Source of the DNA: Heterodera schachtii
Taxonomy: Eukaryota > Nematoda > Chromadorea > Rhabditida > Heteroderidae
Assembly: GCA_023374025.1 (NCBI GenBank)
Contig: SIJG01000010.1
Location: 646,517 to 710,516, forward strand
Direction: 5' to 3'
Length of the DNA: 64,000 nucleotides
The stretch's first letter is position 1; each line of letters opens with the position of its first letter. The notes beneath the pieces are model-generated. The model made no database searches and was not told where the DNA came from. It saw only the letters and a list, made by a program, of their open reading frames with translations. Position numbers and translations under genes: made by a program. Positions 56,356 through 64,000 of the stretch are shown piece by piece.

Positions 56356-59300
56356 TCAGTGAGACGACGAAACACAACGCCAAAATGGAGCGGCAGACAG
56401 TGAAGACGATGACAACAAATACAACTGCAACCCGACAGAGAAAAACAGCAGGAACAACACGGCGGACGGAGTTGTAGCAGCACCACCTGTAGATGAGCCG
56501 GCGCCAGCCGTGACGGATGGGCGCGCGGCTTGCGCGCGCGACGCGTGCGCGCCCGGGTCGGGCCAACAGTCGGGGCACGACTCCTCCAGCGAGCGGGTCT
56601 GGCGGGCCGAGTAAGTGGACTTCATCTGAGCGATGGGGAATTTAAAATTTGAATCTTGGCGTATGCGGCAAAACGCCAAAAAATGGCGGGCGCTATTTTT
56701 GGCATTATCTGTTGGAGCAGCAACCTGCTGTTGTGGATCGTAGTAATCGTAGAGCAACAGTTGGGCATCTGGAGACAGTTGTTTTTTAAAATTCAAAATG
56801 AGAAAATAAATTAATTTATGAAAATTTCGGGGATTTAAAAAATGCATAAATTTTATTTTTCTTATGGGACGTCGGCACGGCATTTTCGGTTAAAAATTTC
56901 AGTTCGATTGGTTCACAGGAAGTGGTCAAATTAGAGTAATTTTTCCTCTGAAATCGCCCAACTCCCCCAATAAAGCCACCCCCCCCCTAATTTTTGAGGG
57001 CGGGGGGGGGGCAGTCCATGGGCATTACGGTATTACAGTACAAAAGTTGCACGCCCCGCCCCCTCTCGTCAATTAGCATTTTTAATTATCATAGGATTGA
57101 TAAGCAGATTAAGAGCTCCAACCCCGCTGGTCCGCAATTTGGTAGACCAGGTCCGTGTTCATCGACAAACAAACGGGCACATCGCCAAGCTAAAAAAAAA
57201 TTTAAAATTTAAATTCATTTAAATTTTTTGTGTGAGTGGACGAACAGCGTTGAAGTAGATGTTCAGCTTGCTGTCCTCCTTGTCCAGCTCAACGCGTTGC
57301 AAATCGGCGATGCCGGTCAGACGACGGACGTCCTCCTTGAAAATGAGGGGGGAAAGTGGTGATGTCAATTAAAGTAGGAGAATGGCACAACTAACCCCCC
57401 CCCCCCCCCCCCCGGCATCTAATGGGCTTGGGCTCCCTAATTTGTGTTCTCGACCCTTGTGAATTTTGGCACCCGTTCCCGAGTAGACTCTCGACGGGAG
57501 GAGGGGTCGGAAGAAATTCGACTAAGAGTGCCAACAAAGACTCAAATTCTCTCAATTACGAATGGCACCCCAAAATTGGTAAAATGCATGGCATTTTCAA
57601 TTCAAGGAATTGCTTCGGCCTTTGACCTCCTCGGTCTCGAAACAAGAAACTTGAGGCGCACACAATTCCGTTATTGGTCTCGGTTTTGGCACACAATTAA
57701 AACACAAAAATCACCTCGTCAAAGCGGTACCCACTGAGCGCGTCCACCTCCGCAACGGCCATGTTTGAGCGGGCACCGGCACGCGTGTAACTGAAAAATG
57801 GGAAAAAAAAACTTAATTAATTAATTAAATAAAATTCATGTGTGATTTCATTCTTTTTAATAGAAATAATAATTAAATTCAATTAAAAAAAAAAGAAAAA
57901 GTTGGGACTTGGCAAGAAATTCCAAAAAAAAAAAAAAAAAAAAAAATCAAAAATTTTTTGAATTCTTTTTGATCAGATTCATTTTTTTTTTGTTCATTTT
58001 TTGACCAGAATTCAATTTTTTCTGATCATTTTTTAATCAGAATTCAAAAATTTTTTTGACTATTTTTTGATTAGAATCATTTTTTGATCCTTTTTTTTTG
58101 ATCAAAATTCAATTCAAATTTGGCAGTGCCAAAAATGTTCTGTTTTACGCACTTGCAGCACAGCTCCAACTGCAGTCGGTTGCCGTTGCGCACCTCGCGC
58201 ACTTCTTTGGCACAATAAAATGGCACGTCCTCCCGCAGGGTTTGGCGATGGTAGGAGTATTGGACCTGCACAAATGCCATCGATGTGCCGACCGCCTCCA
58301 GCTCGACCGGTGCGTCCAAATTTGGCAACGAAAAAAAAAATGGAAAAATTAATGAATTAAAAAAATTGCAAAATGCCAAAAACAGGGGGCAATTGAGCAA
58401 AATCATTGCTTTTTGTACAAACACATTGGTTTATCAAAAAATGCGCTGATTAGAAAAAATTTTTAGGGAAACATTATCGAAAAAATCACTGCTTTATCAA
58501 TGATCTTTAAAACCAAGTGATAAAAAAATGAGGAAAATTATTGAAAAATAAAACCAAAAATTTTGTTTAAATATTGCAACAAAAAAATGGCGCCATGGAA
58601 AATTTTACCTATGATTTTTTAGACAAAATCATGGGCAAAATTGAAGCTTTGACTTTTAAAGAACAATAATTAAAAAATTAAGACTAGAATTTTAAACCAA
58701 ATAATGGATAAAATCTCAATGGTATTTAAATTTTAAAGTTGAATTTTCAAAATGCAGAAATTCCCGTTAATTTCCTTAAAAAAAATCAAAAAATTTGAAT
58801 GCCATTCAATTCGGCACCTAGAAATAAAATAAATGAAAAATTTAAAAATTTGGTGCCATTTAAAACCATCGCCACCACAACCACACCTCGTAACTCTGCA
58901 GAACAAGTGCGTTCTGTGCGTTGATGGTGAACAAATGTGTGTCCTGCTGTCCATTCTGCACTTTGATGCTCAGGTTGAAGGAGGGCGAGTAGGCCTTTTC
59001 GGCATATGCCCCCAGGGATTGGAGTGCCATCACTGTGTCCTGGGCGGAGGGGGGGGGGGGGAAGAAGCGGTTTTTTTTATTAAAAGCAAGATTGACGATC
59101 ATTGGTTGATTGATCAATGAATTATTGGGATTAAAAATCATATGGATTTAGGCTTGATCAGTAAAAAACAAAAAGATTGATCATTGACTGATTGATCAAT
59201 GAATTATTTGGATTACAAAATGGCGGTGGCCTGGCCCTAAATCATACGGATTGAGGTTTAATCAGCCTGATTGCAGTTTTGGTTTGATCAATGCTTTTTT

Positions 59301-62300
59301 TAAAACCACGGCATGCGATAAAACCCAGCAATTAAACACACGGAATGATCAGGCCGATCCCGAATATTTCGATCTGTTCTATGACCTTGGTCAGATTCTG
59401 CTGACAATTCTGCCGTAAATGTTAAGCGGACGGGCTCATTTTTATTGGCATTTTAGCGCCAATTTGAATTTTGAACAAATGGTTGGCCACCTGTGTGGAT
59501 GAAAAGCCGCCCAGGGAATTGCGCTGCGCGGTCAGCCAACGGACAATTGGCAGCGCATGCTCTTTGTTGTCCAGCAGCATGTAAGTGAGCAGAGCATAAC
59601 TGTAAACAAAAGTGGCATTTTCTTTTTTGGCATTTTTAAATGAAAATTTGAAAGCCAAAAAATTGAATACGAGGGACTCTCTCCCTCTCTCTTTATCTCT
59701 CTTTCTATCTCTGTGTCTCTCCCTCTCTTTCTCCCACCCCCTCGCTCTCTCCCCTCTCTCTCTCTCCCTCTATCTCTGTGTCTCTCCCTCTCTCTTCTCT
59801 CTGTCTTTCTCTCTCTGTCTCTCTTTCTCTGAAAAAAAGTCGTCCCCGCGGGGACTCAAACGTACGCGCTCATCTCAACGTCGGCCGGCTGGGGTTGGAA
59901 GAAGTACTGGTTGGTGTCCCGGGCGACACCGCCACCGTTTTTTGCTGCTCCACCAGTGCCATCTTTGGCACCGTTTGACACCTTCGTCGTCCAATGGACC
60001 ATGCCATCTGATCAGAGTGGAGACAAAGTTCGGTATTTTGATGATTGAACGGAGAGAGTTATACCAAAGCACAAAATGCTATTATATAAATCAAGATCAG
60101 CAGCAGATGGAATCAAAACTTCGGATTATTTTCTACAATTATATTAGCTAATCAGTTAATATCCAGGGGGGGGGGCGGATAATCCCGAACTCCGACCATA
60201 AGATTTCAAAAATCTCGGCCCATGGATTAGTTACAATAGCACTGATCAGTATGCTGCTGTGGTTGATAAATTTGGAAAGCCAATTACATGAAAGTGATCA
60301 GTCAGAATCAATCTATAGGTGATCAGAATCAGCCAAGTCCAAGCAAGAGGAATGAACCAATCCGATCAAACTCATTTGGGTTGATCAGGAGGAACCATTC
60401 ATTTTCCTGGTCATATAAAATGCCATTTTTGCCCCACCTGTTGTGCCGGTGATTTGAAGGCCTTCCTAGCATCTTGAGCACGTCACCCTTTTTCGGACTG
60501 TTCGCCAAATGCAGCCTTAAAAGGGCGCGAAAATTTGGGATTTGAAAATTGTTTTGGCAATTTTTACACGTAAGTGCACAACGCCAACGCGTAAGGGTCC
60601 TCCTTGAAGTCGGATAGGTGTGACTCCAAATAACTTCGTGCCAATTCCGTCACTCTGTGTAGTAAAAGTTATGGGTTAAAAATTTATTTTTAATTTAAAA
60701 AAAAAATCCAAATTTTTTTTGGGTATTGAATTTTTAAATTTGAATTTTTAAATTTTGAATTAAAAAATTAATTTTCCGCACTTGTTCTGCACGTGGTTCT
60801 CCAGCAGTGCAACCAGCACATAAGCAGTCAATGTGAAGCCGCCCTCCGACGCGCCGCCCTGCATCAATTTGTGGTGCACTTCGCCACGCTTTAAAAAATT
60901 TATATAAATTTAAAAAATCATATTCTCGGGCCGTGGGTTTCGGTTTAGAAATCAATGAGTGATTCTCGATTTTGAGAGTCGCGAGCCCAATGCTCAAACG
61001 ATTTCAAGAAAAATCAAAGTCCTGCTTGATCAGGCTTATTTATTGATTGATCAGACTTATTTATTGTTTGATGAGGCTTATTTATTGATTGATCAGAAAA
61101 TGTTCCATAAAAATAATCTGCTCAGCTTAACTTGAAAAATTTGCTGTTCTCATTCCAAAAATTTACCTCAACAAAGCGCCGTTGTCCAGTTGTTGCGAAA
61201 TCAGGAAGGCAATGGAATCCTTGAAATTAAAAAAAAATTTTTTTCTTTGGCATTTTGTGCCATCCTTGCCTCGAGCACTCGGTCGTCCACAAAAATGTAC
61301 GCCTGTGCCTGCTTGAAGGAGCGGAGCACAAACGCGGTCAGCCACGTGGAGCCATGTTGATCGGACTCGCCGAAAGCGGAAAATGAATTGTCGGAACGCC
61401 TGGGGGTGTAAAAATTTTTGAAAAATTTTGCGAAAAACCAGGCCCTAACTCCTTACCGGTAAGTGAGCTCACGCTGGTAGCCCGACTCCATGTACTTCTT
61501 GGCCTTGAGCTCCAGCGACGGGTTGACACGTTGGGTGGCACGCAGGTAACGCATGACGACAATGTTCGGCACCAACTGTTTGGGAGGGGTCGGGCTTCGG
61601 TAAGGAGGGGTTGAAAATTTTCATAATTTTTAGGAAAATTATAAACAAATTCGAATTCTAGGCGACCCAAAATTTTATAGGGGGTTCAAAATTAAAATTT
61701 TTGAATTTTCTTGAAATTTTGTTGAATCGTGGGAAAAATTGCCAAACTTAAATTTTGCCAAATTTTCAAAAAAAAAAAAAAAACTTTGTGAGCCTTTTTT
61801 GAGGTTAAATTTCAGGTATCCTATGTAAATCTTAAAATCCGCTAAATCTAATTTTTCTCATTTACAATTACAAATTTTTAATTCTAAAATGAATTCTGTC
61901 CGCCAAGAAATTTGAATGTACCATAATCGTACACCTACCGTAACCATGTTCTGCTCCCCGCAACCGTATGGCATTCGAACCAAACCCTCCACGTTTGACA
62001 ACACAGGACCCATAATGTCGCCTGTGATCAAACAAAATTACAGGCAAAATGAAAAATGGGAATGATGATCGGAAAAGTGATCAAAAGGAGACGCTGATCA
62101 GTTCAATGTTTGTGACATCGATCAGTCTTATCCGCAAAAAAATCCTTGGAAACTTTTTCCTAGCCCGATCAAACAAATGTCGAAATGTCGTTTTTGTGCT
62201 CACCGATCACGTCCACTCGTGCTTTCCGCGATCTGAAACAAAAAAGTCATTTTGATCAACGTGGGTGGGTCGTGATCAATTTACCCCCTGCCTTTTCCCG

Positions 62301-63722
62301 GAAAATTAAAAAAAAAAAATTCGCAATTTAAAAAAAAAATTTTTTAAAGAAAATTTATGAAAGTACAAATTTTTCTTTTGGTCATCATACCCAAGCACGT
62401 GATCAGCAGGGAACTGAAGATCAACCACTTTGCGGTACGGCGCTGAAGCGGCTGTGGCCATCCCACCGCTGCCGTTTGAGGCCTGCGGTTGGCTGCTTTC
62501 CGAAGCGTGGGTTGGTGAAGGTGTCTGGAATTGAAAGCAATGAGTCAGAACAGCAGAACCAAAATCAGTCACAATTAGAACATGGGATTTGGTTACACCA
62601 TAATAAATTATTGCCCGATCAATGCATTATGATTAAGATGATCTTGATCAGTGTAAAACATAATGATTAACTATCCTGATCAGTGCCCGATAGCACGATC
62701 AAGACTATCCTGGTCAGTGTAAAAAATTTTAACTATCCCGATCAGACCAGCATTATGATTAAGACAGGCCTGATCAGTGTAAAAAATAAGATTAACTATC
62801 CCGATCAGTAGCAAAATATATGACCAAGACTTTCCTGATCGGTTCACAACATCATAATCAAGCCTATCCTGATCAGTGTCCGATATTATGATTAAGGATT
62901 CCTCCGATTAATATCCAATATCTTGATCAAGAAATATCCCTCGATCAATGGCCCAGCTGATCGTGATAACGAAAGACTACCGTCGCGCCGCTGCTCAGGT
63001 CCACAATCAGTGGCACGTTGCGGTCCACGCGGTACCCTTCCGGCTCGACGCGCAGCGTTTGCTCCAACGCGTCGCTGGCCTGGTCCGCCTGGGCCACCAC
63101 GTTCAGCCGCAGTTGGCCAACATCCGTGAACACAATTGGGAAGTAAACGGCACGGGACACACCGCCGCCGGGCACCGACAAAAAGCGCACATTGTACGAC
63201 TTGTCCGCCTTGCTGCAAAAAATGTGGCACTTTTTTTACAGGGTTTGGCATTTTTTGGAATTTAGAGTTTTTCTAATAAAAAATCTAAAATTTTTTTTCA
63301 ATTTGCAAAAATGGCGGCACTTTTTACAGGGTTTGGCATTTTTTGGGGGACTTTGTTTGGCCCACTGTTTCCGTCACCCCTCCGCGCCGTCCCCTGAATT
63401 TTTTTTTTTAATAAATAATGAAATTAGAGGTTTTTTCGAAAACCTAAAAAATTTTTTTGATTTTTTTTAAATTGTAAAATAATAATAAAAAGAATTGTTA
63501 GGACTTTTTAATTGCTTACTATAAGGTTTTATAGGATAAATTTGGCATTTTAACATTTATTTTTGGTTGGCACTTTTTTTTTTTGTTTTATTCCCGGAAA
63601 CTTCGGCGCTTTTTTAGGCATTTTACTAAACTTTAGGGAAGCAAAAGTTACCCTTTCTTAATGCTGGAGCCGTCCTTTTGCAGGAAATCAAAGCCGGGCT
63701 GGTGCTTCAGTGTTACGGTGAC
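56356..63722 (-). CDS. Alpha-2-macroglobulin / TEP (CD109-like) thioester protein, 5' end outside window
   Basis: A secreted or GPI-anchored protein of the complement/TEP family (protease trapping, opsonisation). Exons seen: 63722-63652, 63212-62981, 62524-62391, 62232-62204, 62021-61939, 61575-61457, 61399-61270, 61219-61167, 60888-60782, 60654-60570, 60515-60438, 60007-59866, 59599-59491, 59039-58887, 58328-58153, 57790-57715, 57335-57246, 57189-57123, 56768-56725, 56625-56356. A macroglobulin-type domain ([21 protein letters not shown]) precedes the thioester [10 protein letters not shown]. Then come the helical thioester domain ([31 protein letters not shown] with a His in the C3-like position), [14 protein letters not shown], the receptor-binding domain, YDYYDPQ and ESCPDCWPD. 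The end is hydrophobic ([17 protein letters not shown]), fitting a GPI signal. Frames do not join at 61167/60888 or on either side of 60438-60515. The acceptor before 58328 lacks AG. Confidence 0.8.
59680..59833 (+). repeat. CT-rich simple-sequence tract in a TEP-like intron
   Basis: CTCTCTCCCTCTCT with interruptions, next to exon 60007-59866. It creates a spurious Leu/Ser-rich frame. Confidence 0.85.
61024..61103 (+). repeat. Tandem repeat, ~27-bp unit x3, with TGATCAG
   Basis: GGCTTATTTATTGATTGATCAGA-type units in a TEP-like intron; one copy has TGATGAG. Confidence 0.75.
61261..61269 (-). other. Probable GC-AG intron donor in the TEP-like gene
   Basis: Exon 61399-61270 ends CTCGAG followed by GCAAGG, and no GT in range preserves the frame. 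Joining GAG to the next exon (after TTTCAAG) gives [13 protein letters not shown] in phase. GCAAGG fits the known GC-donor consensus. Confidence 0.6.
62590..62945 (+). repeat. TGATCAGTGTAAAA-type degenerate tandem repeat
   Basis: About seven diverged units of 40-55 bases in a TEP-like intron, each with AACTATCC(T/C)GATCAGTGTAAAA and an ATTATGATTAAG-like part. Confidence 0.75.
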
Positions 63723-64000
63723 CTGTAATACAAGTTTTGGTACGGTAATTACAGTAGTAATACAACACAAAAGTTGAGGATTAAGCCCTGGAGACGAATT
63801 TTCTGATCAATTTCCGGTGTAATTTTAAAGAACCTTAGACAAATTTTCAAAAGAACCCTGATTTTGTTAAAATTTTTAGCGAGAAATTTGTAAAAATATG
63901 GCATTGATCAGTGAAGGGCAGAAATTTTCCGATCAATTATTGGTTGTCGCTTTGATCTATTTCCGATCACTTTTGTTTTTTCCTAATTCATTTTGCCTAC
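63723..64000. other. Intron of the TEP-like gene at the window edge
   Basis: AT-rich with TGATCA words; no exon recognised before the edge. The upstream (5') exons must lie to the right. Confidence 0.5.

Noticed and set aside
59612..60151. 179-codon Ser/Leu-rich frame on the plus strand
   Set aside because: A CT repeat followed by sequence antisense to a clear TEP-like exon.
1..64000. tRNA, rRNA or spliced-leader RNA genes
   Set aside because: No convincing B-box/clover-leaf, 5S or SL-like sequence was recognised by eye; a covariance-model scan would be decisive.

Overview
The window is eukaryotic and AT-rich. Its genes are split by many short introns with GT...AG borders and acceptors of the form TTTTCAG/TTTTAAG. 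Several start codons follow a pyrimidine-rich AG closely, which would suit trans-splicing. Together with an hrp-2-like hnRNP, an F-box gene with a nematode-style C-terminal half and a GPI-anchored thioester protein, this points to a nematode. I infer a plant-parasitic tylenchid, possibly a cyst-nematode relative, but the sequence alone does not prove it.

Layout. (1) 1-591: last two coding exons of a divergent 14-3-3 protein (+). (2) 592-7259: low-complexity non-coding DNA. (3) 7260-10256: five-exon low-complexity protein with a PNRC-like decapping-coactivator motif (+). (4) 10257-13270: non-coding DNA rich in GATCA and CT repeats. (5) 13271-18962: complete 13-exon hnRNP R/Q-type RNA-binding protein (-). 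(6) 19.7-41.2 kb: an amplified block holding three copies of a ubiquitin-specific protease (USP), three of a long-tailed histone H2A variant and two of an unrecognised single-pass membrane protein (gene X). Two USP+H2A units lie in tandem on the minus strand. The third USP (+) lies between two inverted arms, each carrying gene X and an H2A. (7) 41344-43519: F-box protein (+). (8) 43.5-46.5 kb: repeats and a MITE. (9) 46491-52910: TRPA-type ion channel without visible ankyrin repeats (-). (10) 52.9-56.4 kb: non-coding repeats. (11) 56356-63722 and beyond the right edge: alpha-2-macroglobulin/TEP-family thioester protein, 5' end missing (-).

The strongest lead is USP copy C (34371-36291). It has lost the cytosolic first exon of copies A and B. 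In its place is an unrelated exon that reads as a signal peptide and splices in frame into a KKKKKPK stretch resembling a nuclear localisation signal. The copy also carries a Gly-to-Glu change three residues before the catalytic Cys, and a 1-bp insertion beside the catalytic His that a 2-bp downstream shift of the splice donor would compensate. This looks like a housekeeping deubiquitinase becoming a secreted, nucleus-directed protein. Copying of a USP together with a histone H2A is also suggestive, because H2A is a classic substrate of some USPs. All exon models were read by eye from splice sites and reading phase; no transcripts or searches were used.
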